A stretch of DNA of 64,000 nt, taken from NCBI RefSeq assembly GCF_026340655.1, contig NZ_JAPEOZ010000001.1, forward strand, positions 4,278,001 through 4,342,000, written 5' to 3'. The notes under the pieces were generated by a model. It ran no database searches. It was not told the origin of the DNA and was given only the letters and a program-made list of their open reading frames with translations. The position numbers were made by a program, and so were the translations under genes. Of this stretch, positions 42,029 to 51,129 are shown in pieces (the first letter of the stretch is position 1; every line of letters begins with the position of its first letter). Source of the stretch: Streptomyces sp. NBC_01275. Its GTDB lineage: Bacteria; Actinomycetota; Actinomycetes; Streptomycetales; Streptomycetaceae.

Positions 42029-42709
42029 GTGACCGACGAAGACGCCGTCTCCCCCGGCCCCGTCCCCGACCCCGCCGCCATGCGCAAGCATTACCGGGCC
42101 GAGGGGCTCTCCGAGGCCGACCTGGCGGCCACCCCCGTGGAGCAGTTCACGCGCTGGTTCCGGCAGGCCGCGACCGAGGCCCAGCTGTTCGAGCCGAACG
42201 CCATGATCGTCTCCACCGCGGACGCCGAGGGCCGGCCCAGCTCCCGCACGGTGCTGCTGAAGCAGTTCGACGAGCAGGGCTTCGTCTTCTACACGAACTA
42301 CGACTCCCGCAAGGCCCTCGACCTCGCGGAGAACCCGTACGTCTCGCTGCTCTTCCCCTGGCATCCGGTGGCCCGGCAGGTCATCGTGCGGGGCGTGGCC
42401 CGGCGTACCGGGCGCGACGAGACCGCCGCGTACTTCCGCACCCGGCCGCACGGCTCCCAGCTCGGCGCGTGGGCCAGCGCCCAGTCGTCGGTGATCGCCG
42501 CCCGCGCCGACCTCGACGCGTCCTACGCCGAGCTGGCGGCCCGCTATCCGGAGGGCGAGCAGGTGCCGGTGCCGCCGCACTGGGGCGGCTTCCGGGTGGC
42601 CCCGGAGTCGGTGGAGTTCTGGCAGGGCCGCGAGAACCGGCTGCACGACCGGCTGCAGTACGTGGCGGAGGCGGACGGGAGCTGGCGGGTGGAGCGGCTC
42701 AGTCCGTGA
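42029..42709 (+). CDS. pdxH: Pyridoxamine 5'-phosphate oxidase
   Basis: 226 residues from a GTG at 42029. The FMN-binding split barrel is shown by [20 protein letters not shown] and [20 protein letters not shown]; the C-terminal signature [18 protein letters not shown] includes the substrate-binding Arg residues. It oxidises pyridoxamine/pyridoxine 5'-phosphate to PLP with FMN and O2. The stop codon lies in a CTCAGTCCGTGAG unit that is repeated downstream. Divergent from citrate synthase. Confidence 0.96.
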   Translation: MTDEDAVSPGPVPDPAAMRKHYRAEGLSEADLAATPVEQFTRWFRQAATEAQLFEPNAMIVSTADAEGRPSSRTVLLKQFDEQGFVFYTNYDSRKALDLAENPYVSLLFPWHPVARQVIVRGVARRTGRDETAAYFRTRPHGSQLGAWASAQSSVIAARADLDASYAELAARYPEGEQVPVPPHWGGFRVAPESVEFWQGRENRLHDRLQYVAEADGSWRVERLSP

Positions 42710-42758
42710 GAACCCCGACCGTGAGGGCGCTCAGTCCGTGAGGCGCTCGGCCCGTGAG
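42698..42758. repeat. Repeats spanning the pdxH stop codon
   Basis: CTCAGTCCGTGAG at 42698-42710 and 42730-42742, with a degenerate third copy CTCGGCCCGTGAG at 42746-42758. The TGA stop of pdxH is in the first copy. Confidence 0.85.
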
Positions 42759-42765
42759 GCTCGGC

Positions 42766-43326
42766 TCAGATCTTGCCCATGAGGAACGCCGTGCCGTGGC
42801 CGCCCAGGAGCTCGCCTATGCGGGCACGGAACTCCTCGCTGAACGCGGGCCAGTTCCAGAACTGGAAGCCGAGGTGGGCGAAGGCCAGCTGGTCGTCGTT
42901 CCATCTCCAGGCGGACAGGGGGACGGTCTCGGCGCAGGCGGGGCAGTCGGCGTCGGCGACGCCCGTCTCGTGCCAGCGGATGGTGGCCGTCTCGAAGATC
43001 GCCGCGAGGTCGCCCTCCAGCAGGGTGGTCGCCGCGCACCGGCCGCACGTCACCGCGGCCGGTCCGAGAGCGTCCGGGCTGTAGAAGATGTGGTGCTCGC
43101 TGTACACGGCGAGGCCTTCCGGCGCGCCCCAGCGGGCGTCGGCGACCGCCTTGTGCCAGTTCGGGCCGGGTGGATGGGCCGGCCGCTCGCTCAGGGCCCA
43201 GCCCGGCTCCGCCTCGGCGAGCACGATGCCCTCGGCCACGAGCCAGTCCACCACGCGCTCGGCGAGGCGCGGCGCGTCCTGCGGGCTCGCGTCGCGGTCG
43301 ACGATCGTCTGGAACGTATCCCCCAT
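42766..43326 (-). CDS. Hypothetical protein with zinc-ribbon-like Cys pairs
   Basis: 186 residues beginning MGDTFQTIVDRDASPQDAPR. The N-terminal half resembles a small helical domain (LAERVVDWLVAEGIVLAEAE). Two Cys pairs, VTCGRCAATT and ADCPACAETV, 45 residues apart, could bind one zinc. The C-terminus is aromatic (LGFQFWNWPAFSEEFRARI). Many Streptomyces have this protein, but its role is unknown to me. It is convergent with pdxH and lies at the distal side of the Atu-like operon, without evident coupling. Confidence 0.7.
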   Translation of the reverse strand: MGDTFQTIVDRDASPQDAPRLAERVVDWLVAEGIVLAEAEPGWALSERPAHPPGPNWHKAVADARWGAPEGLAVYSEHHIFYSPDALGPAAVTCGRCAATTLLEGDLAAIFETATIRWHETGVADADCPACAETVPLSAWRWNDDQLAFAHLGFQFWNWPAFSEEFRARIGELLGGHGTAFLMGKI

Positions 43327-43363
43327 GCCAGAACCGTAAGCCCCGCCACTGACAACGCAGCCG

Positions 43364-43408
43364 CTGACGACCCCGACCCTGACGACCCCGACCCTGACGA
43401 CCCGGCCG
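43364..43408. repeat. Three 15-bp tandem units
   Basis: CTGACGACCCCGACC twice and a degenerate third copy, in the spacer between the TetR gene end and the hypothetical gene start. Confidence 0.85.
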
Positions 43409-43441
43409 CTGACGCCCCTGCCGCTGAAGGCGGGCTCAGCC

Positions 43442-43493
43442 CGGCGACTCAGCCGAGCGACTCAGCCCGGCGACTCAGCCCAGCGACTCGTCC
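43442..43493. repeat. Four 13-bp tandem units spanning the TetR stop codon
   Basis: Units CGGCGACTCAGCC, GAGCGACTCAGCC, CGGCGACTCAGCC and CAGCGACTCGTCC. The stop of the minus-strand TetR gene (43475) is in the third unit, and further stops in the same phase pattern follow in the adjacent copies. Confidence 0.9.
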
Positions 43494-44089
43494 AGGAGTC
43501 CCGCCCACTGCGCCACCACGCGCTCGCGTCTTACCGCGTCGTCCGTGAGGAGGTTGGCCAGGCCCAGGCCACGGGCCATGTCGAGCAGGCCCTGGACGGT
43601 CTCGCGGACGCCGGGCTCCGACTCGTCGGCGGCGAGCAGTTCCACGGCTATGCGGTGGGTCTCGCGGCCGACGCGGGCCTCCAGCTCGGTGACGCGCGGG
43701 CGTAGTTGTTCCTCGTCGGAGGCGGCGACCCACAGGTGCAGGGCGGCCCGGAACAGGGGGCCGGTGTAGAGGTCGACGAGGGCGGCCACGACCGCGCGGC
43801 GCTCGGCGGGACCTTCGGGGAACAGGGCGCGCAACGCGGTCGAGCGTTCCTCGGCGACGTACTCCACAGCCGCGGTGAACAGGTCCTCGCGGGTGGGGAA
43901 GTGGTGCTGGGCGGCCCCGCGGGAGACGCCCGCGCGCTCGGCGACGGCGGTGACCGTGGAGCCGGCCCAGCCGTGTTCGGCGAGGCAGGACACGGCGGCT
44001 TCCAGGAGGCGTTGCCGGGTGGCCCGGCTGCGGTCCTGCTTGGGGGCGCGGTCGTTCGGGGTCCGGTCGGCCGTGGTCACAACACCCAT
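43475..44089 (-). CDS. TetR/AcrR family transcriptional regulator
   Basis: 204 residues. The N-terminal helix-turn-helix is RQRLLEAAVSCLAEHGWAGS followed by AVAERAGVSRGAAQHHFPTR; the rest is the ligand-binding helical domain. The gene is the last of the long minus-strand operon and overlaps the hydratase gene by 13 bases. That position, and the perfect palindrome GCAAGCATGCTTGC ahead of the operon's first gene, make it the likely autoregulated repressor of the pathway, with an acyl-CoA or free acid as ligand (inference). Confidence 0.9.
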   Translation of the reverse strand: MGVVTTADRTPNDRAPKQDRSRATRQRLLEAAVSCLAEHGWAGSTVTAVAERAGVSRGAAQHHFPTREDLFTAAVEYVAEERSTALRALFPEGPAERRAVVAALVDLYTGPLFRAALHLWVAASDEEQLRPRVTELEARVGRETHRIAVELLAADESEPGVRETVQGLLDMARGLGLANLLTDDAVRRERVVAQWAGLLDESLG

Positions 44090-44841
44090 GCGGGATCCCG
44101 TCGTTCGAGGAAGGCCGTCATCCCCTCGCGGGCCTGCGGGGCGGAGAACAGTCGGGCCGAGAGCGCGGTGAGGTCGGCCGCGTCCCGGTCGAAGGCCTCC
44201 AGCACCCTAGCCGTGAGCAGGCGTTTCGTCTCGGCGAGGCCCTGCGGGGCGGACCTGCGCAGCCCGTCCAGGACAGGTGCGAGTACGGCGTCGACGTCGT
44301 CGCCCGCCGCCGTCAGCAGGCCGATCCGCGCCGCCTCGGGGGCGTCGAAGCGCTCGCCGGTGAGGTAGTAGCGGGACAGGGCGCGGGGGTCGGTGCGGGG
44401 CAGGAGGGGCAGCGAGATGACGGCGGGGGCGACCCCGATGCGCACCTCCGTGAACGCGAAGGTCGACGCGGTCGACGCAGCCGTGACGTCACAGGCGGCC
44501 AGCAGGCCCAGACCGCCGGCCCGGACGTGTCCGGCGACCCGGGCCACGACCGGCTTGGGCAGCGCCACGAGCTGCCGCAGCAGCTCCACGAAGGCGTCCG
44601 GGGCGGGCGGGTCGCGCAGGTCCGCGCCCGCGCAGAAGGTGCCGCCGGTGTGGGTGAGGACGACGGCGCGGACGTCGGTGTCCTCGGCGCAGTCGGCGAG
44701 CGCGCCGGCCAGCTGTCCGACGAGGGCGGCGGAGAGGGCGTTGCGGGCGGCGGGCGAGTCGAGGCTGAGGGTCTCGACGCCCCGCGCGCGGGTGCGGCCG
44801 ATCAGTGGCCCCGTGGGCGTCACGGGCGTCACGGGCGTCAT
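44077..44841 (-). CDS. Enoyl-CoA hydratase, LiuC/AtuE (methylglutaconyl-CoA hydratase) type
   Basis: 254 residues of crotonase fold. Oxyanion-hole segments GTFCAGADLR and AGGLGLLAACD are present. The stretch FTEVRIGVAPAVISLPLL closely resembles the TEVRLGLVPAVIS pattern of 3-methylglutaconyl-CoA hydratases and keeps the second catalytic Glu, whereas the first Glu position is Gly. It would hydrate the carboxylated, branched enoyl-CoA made by the carboxylase of this operon. It overlaps the ligase gene upstream by four bases and the TetR gene downstream by 13. The N-terminus has a short TPVTPVTPT run. Confidence 0.85.
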   Translation of the reverse strand: MTPVTPVTPTGPLIGRTRARGVETLSLDSPAARNALSAALVGQLAGALADCAEDTDVRAVVLTHTGGTFCAGADLRDPPAPDAFVELLRQLVALPKPVVARVAGHVRAGGLGLLAACDVTAASTASTFAFTEVRIGVAPAVISLPLLPRTDPRALSRYYLTGERFDAPEAARIGLLTAAGDDVDAVLAPVLDGLRRSAPQGLAETKRLLTARVLEAFDRDAADLTALSARLFSAPQAREGMTAFLERRDPAWVL

Positions 44842-46418
44842 GGGCGCTCCCTCAGCTCGCGGCGCAGGATCTTGCCGGAGGCGGCGCGGGGTACGGCGTC
44901 GATGAAGGTGACCCGGCGGATCCGCTTGTAGGGGGCGACGCGCTCGGCGACGTACATCGCGATCTCACCTTCGGAGAGATCGGGGGCGGTGGACTGGCGG
45001 ACCACGTGCGCGTGCGGGATCTCGTTGCCGTCGTCGTTGTACTCGCCGATGACGGCCGCGTCGGCGATGCCGGGGTGGGTGAGCAGGAGGGCCTCCAGTT
45101 CGGCGGGGGCCACCTGGAAGCCCTTGTACTTGATGAGTTCCTTGACGCGGTCGACGACGAACAGCCAGCCGCCCTCGTCGACGCGTCCGACGTCGCCGGT
45201 GTGCAGCCAGCCGTCGCCGTCGATCATGTCGGCGGTGGCCTCGGGGCGGCCCAGGTAGCCCTTCATGACCTGCGGTCCCCGGATGAGGATCTCGCCGGTC
45301 GCGCCGACGCCGAGGTCCTTGCCGGGGCCGTCGTCGGGGCCGTCGAGGGAGACGATCCGCATCTCGGTGCCGGCGATGAGCCTGCCGACCGTGCCGGGCG
45401 GGGCCTCGCGCATGGCGGCCAGGGGGACGACGTGGGTGCCGGGCGACAGTTCCGTCATGCCGTAGGCCTGGCCGACGGGCGGCAGGTTCAGGCGTCGGGA
45501 GCAGGCGGCGGCGAGGTCGGCGTCCAGGGGTGCGGCCGCACTGATGACGTACCGCAGGGACGACAGGTCGTACTGGGCGACCGCCGGATGCTTGGCGAGG
45601 GCCAGGACTATCGGCGGGGCCACGTACAGGCCGGTGATGCGGTGCTGCTGGATGGCGGCGAGGAACGTCTCCAGGTCGAAGCGGGGCAGCACGACGACGG
45701 TGGCCCCCAGCCGCAGGGGCGCGTTCATCAGGGCGGTCAGGCCGTAGATGTGGAAGAAGGGCAGGACGGCGAGGATGCGGTCGCCGGGGCCCGCGGTGAC
45801 CGCCGGTTCGAGCTGGGCGAGGTTGGTGGCGATCTGGCGGTGGGTGAGCATCACGCCCTTGGGAGCGCCGGTGGTGCCGGAGGAGTACGGCAGGGCCGCC
45901 ACGTCCGCTGCCGGGTCGATGTCCACCCGTGGTTCCGGGGCCGCCGAGGCGAGCATGTCGATCAGCGAGCGGTGCCCGGCCGCGCTGTCGCAGACGAAGA
46001 TCTCCTCGACTCCGCCCGCGAGTTCCGCGGCCCGGCGGGCCGTCTGGAGCAGCGGTGAGACGGTGACGATCCAGCGGGCCGCCGAGTCGCCGAGCTGTTT
46101 GGCGAACTCCTCGGCCGTGGCGAGGGGGTGCACGGTCGTGACGGTGGCTCCCGCGCGCGTGGCCGCGTAGAAGGCGATCGGGAAGGCGACGGTGTTGGGG
46201 CTGTGCAGGGCGAGGACGTCGCCCTTGCGGACCCCGGCCTCGGCGAGGGCGGCGGCGACGCGCCGGTGGAAGCGGTCGAGTTGTTCGTACGTGAGCGTGG
46301 TGCCGTCCGTGCCGTCGATCAGCGCGGGCGTGTCACCGTGGTCGGCGGCCCGGCCCAGCACCGCCTCGTGGATGGGCAGGTCCACGGGCGGGACGTCTGC
46401 GTACTCGCTGCGGAACAT
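44838..46418 (-). CDS. AMP-forming acyl-CoA ligase, 4-coumarate:CoA ligase type
   Basis: 526 residues; GGAGGAA precedes the ATG at 46418. ANL motifs are complete: LPYSSGTTGAPKGVMLTHRQ, GQAYGMTELSPGTH, HTGDVGRVDEGGWLFVVDRV, and the C-terminal Lys in PRAASGKILRREL. From memory, the S. coelicolor counterpart in the same position (SCO4383) is the characterised cinnamate/4-coumarate:CoA ligase ScCCL. In this operon the physiological substrate may be a branched or isoprenoid acid, with aromatic acids as side activity. Coupled to the hydratase by a four-base overlap. Confidence 0.92.
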   Translation of the reverse strand: MFRSEYADVPPVDLPIHEAVLGRAADHGDTPALIDGTDGTTLTYEQLDRFHRRVAAALAEAGVRKGDVLALHSPNTVAFPIAFYAATRAGATVTTVHPLATAEEFAKQLGDSAARWIVTVSPLLQTARRAAELAGGVEEIFVCDSAAGHRSLIDMLASAAPEPRVDIDPAADVAALPYSSGTTGAPKGVMLTHRQIATNLAQLEPAVTAGPGDRILAVLPFFHIYGLTALMNAPLRLGATVVVLPRFDLETFLAAIQQHRITGLYVAPPIVLALAKHPAVAQYDLSSLRYVISAAAPLDADLAAACSRRLNLPPVGQAYGMTELSPGTHVVPLAAMREAPPGTVGRLIAGTEMRIVSLDGPDDGPGKDLGVGATGEILIRGPQVMKGYLGRPEATADMIDGDGWLHTGDVGRVDEGGWLFVVDRVKELIKYKGFQVAPAELEALLLTHPGIADAAVIGEYNDDGNEIPHAHVVRQSTAPDLSEGEIAMYVAERVAPYKRIRRVTFIDAVPRAASGKILRRELRERP

Positions 46419-46438
46419 GGTTCCTCCAAGACTGCTGC

Positions 46439-47593
46439 CTAGTACGACTTGGGCAGGCCCAGGGTCTGGTGGGAGACGTAGTTGAGAATCATCTCCCGGC
46501 TGACCGGGGCGATACGAGCCACCCGGGACGCCGTTATCAGCGAGGCCAGCCCGAACTCGCGCGTGAGGCCGTTGCCGCCGAGGGTGTGCACCGCCTGGTC
46601 GACCGCCTTCACACAGGCCTCCCCCGCCGCGTACTTGGCCATGTTGGCGGCCTCGCCCGCGCCCACGTCGTCCCCCGCGTCGTACAGATGGGCCGCCTTC
46701 TGCATCATCAGGCGGGCCAGTTCGAGGTCGATGTGCGCCTGGGCGAGGGGGTGGGCGATGGCCTGGTGGGCCCCGATGGGGGTCTTCCAGACGGTGCGGT
46801 CGCGGGCGTACTCGATCGCGCGGGAGAGCGCGTAGCGGCCCATGCCGATCGCGAAGGCGGCCGTCATGATCCGCTCGGGGTTCAGGCCGGCGAACAGCTG
46901 GAGGAGTCCTGCGTCCTCGTCGCCGACGAGCGCTTCGGCGGGCAGCCGTACGTCGTCCAGGACCAGCTCGAACTGCTTCTCCGCGCCGTGCAGTTCCATG
47001 TCGATCTGTCGGCGGGAGAAGCCGGGCGCGTCGCGCGGGACGATGAAGAGGCAGGGCTTGAGGCTGCCGGGGCGGCCCTCCTTGCCGGACCCGGTCTCGG
47101 TGCGGCCGACGATGAGGGTCGCGTCCGCGATGTCCACGCCGGAGACGAAGACCTTGCGGCCGGTGAGCAGCCAGTCCGCGCCGTCTTTTCGTGCCGTCGT
47201 GGTGATGCGGTGGCTGTTGGAGCCGGCGTCGGGTTCGGTGATGCCGAAGGCCATGAGGCGGGTGCCGTCCGCCAGGGCGGGGAGCCACTCCTGCTTCTGG
47301 GCTTCCGTGCCGAAGCGGGCGATCACCGTGCCGCAGATCGCCGGGCTGACGATCATCATCAGGAGGGGGTTTCCGGCTGCGCCGAGCTCTTCGAGGACGA
47401 GGGAGAGTTCGGTGATGCCGCCGCCTCCTCCGCCGTATGCCTCCGGCAGGTTGACGCCGATGTAGCCGAGCTTGGCTGCTTCCTGCCAGAGGGTCTTGGT
47501 GGGGGCGTCCGGGGTCCGGGTGTGGTGCTTGGCGAAGGACGAGACCGCTGCACGGAGTGCCGTGTGCTCTTCGGATTCGATGAGGGTGGTCAA
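46439..47593 (-). CDS. Acyl-CoA dehydrogenase
   Basis: 384 residues with standard domains: AFGITEPDAGSNSHRITTTA, LTGRKVFVSGVDIADATLIV, AHQAIAHPLAQAHIDLELAR and the C-terminal GNGLTREFGLASLITASRVA. The likely role is formation of the 2,3-enoyl-CoA that the operon's biotin carboxylase then carboxylates, the position taken by LiuA or AtuD in leucine or acyclic terpene catabolism. It follows the carboxylase alpha gene after an 81-base gap filled by a dispersed repeat and precedes the ligase by 20 bases. Confidence 0.9.
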   Translation of the reverse strand: MTTLIESEEHTALRAAVSSFAKHHTRTPDAPTKTLWQEAAKLGYIGVNLPEAYGGGGGGITELSLVLEELGAAGNPLLMMIVSPAICGTVIARFGTEAQKQEWLPALADGTRLMAFGITEPDAGSNSHRITTTARKDGADWLLTGRKVFVSGVDIADATLIVGRTETGSGKEGRPGSLKPCLFIVPRDAPGFSRRQIDMELHGAEKQFELVLDDVRLPAEALVGDEDAGLLQLFAGLNPERIMTAAFAIGMGRYALSRAIEYARDRTVWKTPIGAHQAIAHPLAQAHIDLELARLMMQKAAHLYDAGDDVGAGEAANMAKYAAGEACVKAVDQAVHTLGGNGLTREFGLASLITASRVARIAPVSREMILNYVSHQTLGLPKSY

Positions 47594-47599
47594 TGGTGG

Positions 47600-47675
47600 C
47601 TCCTTCGGGTGCGGTTTCGTTGTGGCCGGTCGCGCTCACGGGGCGGAGCCGCATATCGATGCAGCCCCGCGCCCC
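47600..47675. repeat. Dispersed Streptomyces intergenic repeat inside the operon
   Basis: Contains CGCTCACGGGGCGGAGCCGC then ATATCGATGCAGCCCCGCGC and CCCT, matching the copy at 30868-30972. It sits between the carboxylase alpha and acyl-CoA dehydrogenase genes. Confidence 0.75.
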
Positions 47676-49525
47676 TAGCTGGTCTCCTGCACGACGGCCA
47701 GGAGCGTGCCCATCTCCACTTGCTGTCCTTCCGTCACCGGCAAGGCCGTCACCGTCCCCGTCACGGGCGCGGAGATGCGGTGCTGCATCTTCATCGCTTC
47801 GAGCCAGATGATCGGTTCGCCCGCCTGGACACTCGATCCGGTGATGAGTCCCTCCGCGACCTTGACGACCGTGCCGGGCATCGGGGCCAGGAGGGAGCCG
47901 GGGGCGTGCTGGGGGGCCGGGGCGGGGAAGCGGGGGAGGGCGGTGAGGGTGGTGGTGTTGACGTGGACGCGGTCGCCGTAGCGGGCGACCTCGAAGCGGC
48001 GGCGTACGCCGTCGATCTCCAGGACCACCAGGGCGGGGTCGGCGTGGACGACCTGAACGCCCTCGGCCGTCAGGCCGGACCGCCCGTAGGCGTACGTGAC
48101 CTCGATCTCCTCGCCGCCCGTCGCGTACCGCTTCAGCTGGGGCTGGGACGGCAGGTTGCGCCAGCCGCCGAAGCGGGAGCCGGCGTGCGCCTGCGCCAGC
48201 GCGGCGGCCAGGGGGGCGTGCGGGTCGGCGGCCGGGACGGTCAGCTCGGGCAGGTGGCGGTCGTAGAAGCCCGTGTCCATGGCGGCCGACGTGAACTCCT
48301 CGTGCCGCAGGGAGCGGATGAGGAGGTCGCGGTTGGTGGTCGGGCCGTGGATCGTCGCCCGTTCCAGCGCGCCCGCCAGTCTGCGGATCGCCTCCGCGCG
48401 CGTGGGGGCGTGGGCGACGACCTTGGCGAGCATGGGGTCGTAGTGGACGCCGATCTCGTCGCCGTCGTCGTAGCCGGTGTCCAGGCGGACGCCGGCCGGG
48501 ACGGTCAGGCGGTGGAGGGGGCCGGTCTGCGGGGTCCAGTCGGTCGCGGGGTCCTCTGCGTAGAGGCGGGCCTCCACGGCGTGGCCACGCGCGCGTGGGG
48601 GGTCGGTTTCCAGCGCGGCCCCTTCCGCGACGCGGATCTGCTCCGCCACCAGGTCGAGGCCGAAGACGGCCTCCGTGACGGGGTGTTCGACCTGGAGGCG
48701 GGTGTTCATCTCCAGGAAGTGGGCCTGGCCGCCGGCGACCAGGAACTCAACGGTTCCGACGCCGACGTACGCGACAGCGCGGGCGGCCCGTACGGCCATC
48801 TGGTGGAGGGCGTCGGTCAGTTCGGGCGGCAGGCCGGGGGCGGGGGCCTCCTCGATCACCTTCTGGTGGCGTCGCTGGAGGGAGCAGTCGCGGGTGCCGA
48901 GGGCCCAGACCGTGCCGTGGGCGTCGGCGAGGATCTGCACTTCCACATGGCGGCCGTTCTCGACGTACGGCTCGACGAACACCTCGCCGTCGCCGAAGGC
49001 GCTCGCGGCCTCGGCGCGTGCGCTCTCCAGGGCGGCGCTCAGCTCCGCCAGGCGGCGCACGATACGCATCCCGCGCCCGCCGCCGCCCGCGGCCGCCTTC
49101 ACCAGCACCGGCAGATCGCTCTCGGCGACCTCGTCCAGGTCCAGGGGCGCGAGACCCATCAGCTGCTTCGCGCGCGTCTTGGACGCCATCGCCTCGATCG
49201 CCTCGGGCGGCGGGCCGATCCAGACGAGCCCCGCGTCCAGGACGGCGCGGGCGAAGTCGGCGTTCTCGGAGAGGAAGCCGTAGCCGGGGTGCACGGCGTC
49301 CACGCCGGCCGCGACGGCGGCCTTCACGATCAGGTCGGCGCGCAGGTAGGTGTCCGAGGGGGCCGACCCCGGCAGCCGTACCGCCGTGTCGGCCACGCGC
49401 GCGTGGAGGGCGTTCTCGTCGGCGTCCGAGTGCACGGCGACCGTCCGGATTCCCAACTCACCACACGTGCGGAAGACACGGCAGGCGATCTCGCCGCGGT
49501 TCGCCACCAGAACAGACGTAATCAT
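47675..49525 (-). CDS. Acyl-CoA carboxylase alpha subunit (biotin carboxylase + BCCP)
   Basis: 616 residues. Biotin carboxylase domain: VLVANRGEIACRVFRTCGEL, the ATP loop KAAAGGGGRGMRIV, EVQILADAHG and FLEMNTRLQVEHPVTE. The C-terminal biotin carrier ends with the biotinylated Lys in EAMKM. Just before the ATP-grasp lid the region SKTRAKQLMGLAPLDLDEV is a few residues shorter than the family's usual AGVP-containing link. It pairs with the carboxyltransferase gene upstream, whose stop is five bases from this start. GAGG precedes the ATG. Confidence 0.93.
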   Translation of the reverse strand: MITSVLVANRGEIACRVFRTCGELGIRTVAVHSDADENALHARVADTAVRLPGSAPSDTYLRADLIVKAAVAAGVDAVHPGYGFLSENADFARAVLDAGLVWIGPPPEAIEAMASKTRAKQLMGLAPLDLDEVAESDLPVLVKAAAGGGGRGMRIVRRLAELSAALESARAEAASAFGDGEVFVEPYVENGRHVEVQILADAHGTVWALGTRDCSLQRRHQKVIEEAPAPGLPPELTDALHQMAVRAARAVAYVGVGTVEFLVAGGQAHFLEMNTRLQVEHPVTEAVFGLDLVAEQIRVAEGAALETDPPRARGHAVEARLYAEDPATDWTPQTGPLHRLTVPAGVRLDTGYDDGDEIGVHYDPMLAKVVAHAPTRAEAIRRLAGALERATIHGPTTNRDLLIRSLRHEEFTSAAMDTGFYDRHLPELTVPAADPHAPLAAALAQAHAGSRFGGWRNLPSQPQLKRYATGGEEIEVTYAYGRSGLTAEGVQVVHADPALVVLEIDGVRRRFEVARYGDRVHVNTTTLTALPRFPAPAPQHAPGSLLAPMPGTVVKVAEGLITGSSVQAGEPIIWLEAMKMQHRISAPVTGTVTALPVTEGQQVEMGTLLAVVQETS

Positions 49526-49530
49526 GGGCC

Positions 49531-51129
49531 TCACATCCGGAAGACGCCGAAGCCGCCCCGCGCACCCTCGTAGGGGGCGGTGTGGACGGCGGACAGGCAC
49601 AGGCCGAGGACGGTGCGGGTGTCGCGCGGGTCGATGACGCCGTCGTCGTACAGCCGCCCGGACAGGAACATCGGCAGCGACTCGGACTCGATCTGCTGCT
49701 CCACCATGGCGCGCAGGGCGGCGTCCGCGTCGTCGTCGTAGGGCTGTCCCTTGGCGGCCGCCGACTGCCGGGCGACGATGGACAGGACGCCCGCGAGCTG
49801 CTGTGGGCCCATCACCGCCGACTTGGCGCTGGGCCAGGCGAAGAGGAAGCGCGGGTCGTAGGCGCGGCCGCACATCCCGTAGTGGCCCGCGCCGTAGGAC
49901 GCGCCCATGAGGACGGAGAGGTGGGGGACCCGGCTGTTGCTGACGGCGTTGATCATCATCGCGCCGTGTTTGATGATGCCGCCCTGCTCGTACTCCCTGC
50001 CGACCATGTAGCCGGTGGTGTTGTGCAGGAAGAGGAGGGGGATGTCGCGCTGGTTGGCGAGCTGGATGAACTGGGCGGCCTTCTGGGACTCGGCGCTGAA
50101 GAGGACGCCTTGGGCGTTGGCCAGGATGCCCACCGGGTAGCCGTGCAGGGTCGCCCAGCCCGTCACCAGGCTCGTCCCGTACAGGGGCTTGAACTCGTCG
50201 AAGTCGGAGGCGTCGACGATCCGGGCGATCACCTCGCGCGGGTCGAAGGGGGTGCGCAGGTCCCCGGGGACGATGCCGAGCAGCTCCTCCTCGTCGTACT
50301 CGGGCGGTGCGGCCGGTCCCGGATCGTCGTACGCCTTGCGGTGGTTGAGGCGGGCGAGGACGCGGCGCGCCTGGCGCAGGGCGTCGCGCTCGTCGACGGC
50401 GAAGTAGTCGGCGAGGCCCGACACGCGCGCGTGCATCTCCGCGCCGCCCAGCGACTCGTCGTCGCTCTCCTCCCCGGTGGCCATCTTCACCAGCGGCGGC
50501 CCGCCGAGGAACACCTTCGCGCGCTCCTTGACCATGATCACGTGGTCGGACATGCCGGGGATGTACGCGCCCCCGGCGGTGGAGTTCCCGAAGACGACGG
50601 CGACGGTCGGGATCCCGGCGGCGGAGAGCCGGGTGAGGTCGCGGAAGACGGCCCCGCCCGGGATGAAGATCTCCTTCTGGGAGGGCAGGTCGGCCCCGCC
50701 GGACTCCACCAGGCTGATGAAGGGCAGCCGGTTGGCGAGGGCGATGTCGTTGGCGCGCAGGGCCTTCTTCAGGGACCAGGGGTTGCTCGCGCCCCCGCGC
50801 ACGGTCGGGTCGTTGGCCGTGATCAGGCACTCCACGCCCTCCACGACCCCGATGCCGGTGATCAGGGACGCCCCTACGGTGTAGTCGCTGCCCCAGGCGG
50901 CCAGCGGCGACAGCTCCAGGAAGGGCGTGTCGGGGTCCAGGAGCAGCTCGATGCGTTCGCGGGCGAGGAGCTTGCCGCGTGCGCGGTGCCGGGCGACGTA
51001 CTTCTCCCCGCCGCCCGCCAGCGCCTTCGCGTGCTCGGCGTCGAGGTCGGCGAGCTTGCCGAGCATGGCCTCGCGGTACGCCCGGTAGTCGGGGTCGTAG
51101 GGGTCCAGGGTGGATGTGATGACGGTCAA
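49531..51129 (-). CDS. Acyl-CoA carboxylase beta subunit, methylcrotonyl/geranyl-CoA carboxylase type
   Basis: 532 residues from a TTG at 51129: GGAGG lies seven bases upstream and the TTG overlaps the AtuA-like stop (TTGA). Carboxyltransferase motifs are GVVEGVECLITANDPTVRGG, TAGGAYIPGMSDHVIMV and the run LLFLHNTTGYMVGREYEQGG. The stretch SYGAGHYGMCGRAYDPRFLF is characteristic of methylcrotonyl- and geranyl-CoA carboxylases rather than propionyl- or acetyl-CoA carboxylases. Together with the alpha subunit it carboxylates a 3-branched 2-enoyl-CoA using bicarbonate and ATP. Confidence 0.92.
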   Translation of the reverse strand: MTVITSTLDPYDPDYRAYREAMLGKLADLDAEHAKALAGGGEKYVARHRARGKLLARERIELLLDPDTPFLELSPLAAWGSDYTVGASLITGIGVVEGVECLITANDPTVRGGASNPWSLKKALRANDIALANRLPFISLVESGGADLPSQKEIFIPGGAVFRDLTRLSAAGIPTVAVVFGNSTAGGAYIPGMSDHVIMVKERAKVFLGGPPLVKMATGEESDDESLGGAEMHARVSGLADYFAVDERDALRQARRVLARLNHRKAYDDPGPAAPPEYDEEELLGIVPGDLRTPFDPREVIARIVDASDFDEFKPLYGTSLVTGWATLHGYPVGILANAQGVLFSAESQKAAQFIQLANQRDIPLLFLHNTTGYMVGREYEQGGIIKHGAMMINAVSNSRVPHLSVLMGASYGAGHYGMCGRAYDPRFLFAWPSAKSAVMGPQQLAGVLSIVARQSAAAKGQPYDDDADAALRAMVEQQIESESLPMFLSGRLYDDGVIDPRDTRTVLGLCLSAVHTAPYEGARGGFGVFRM

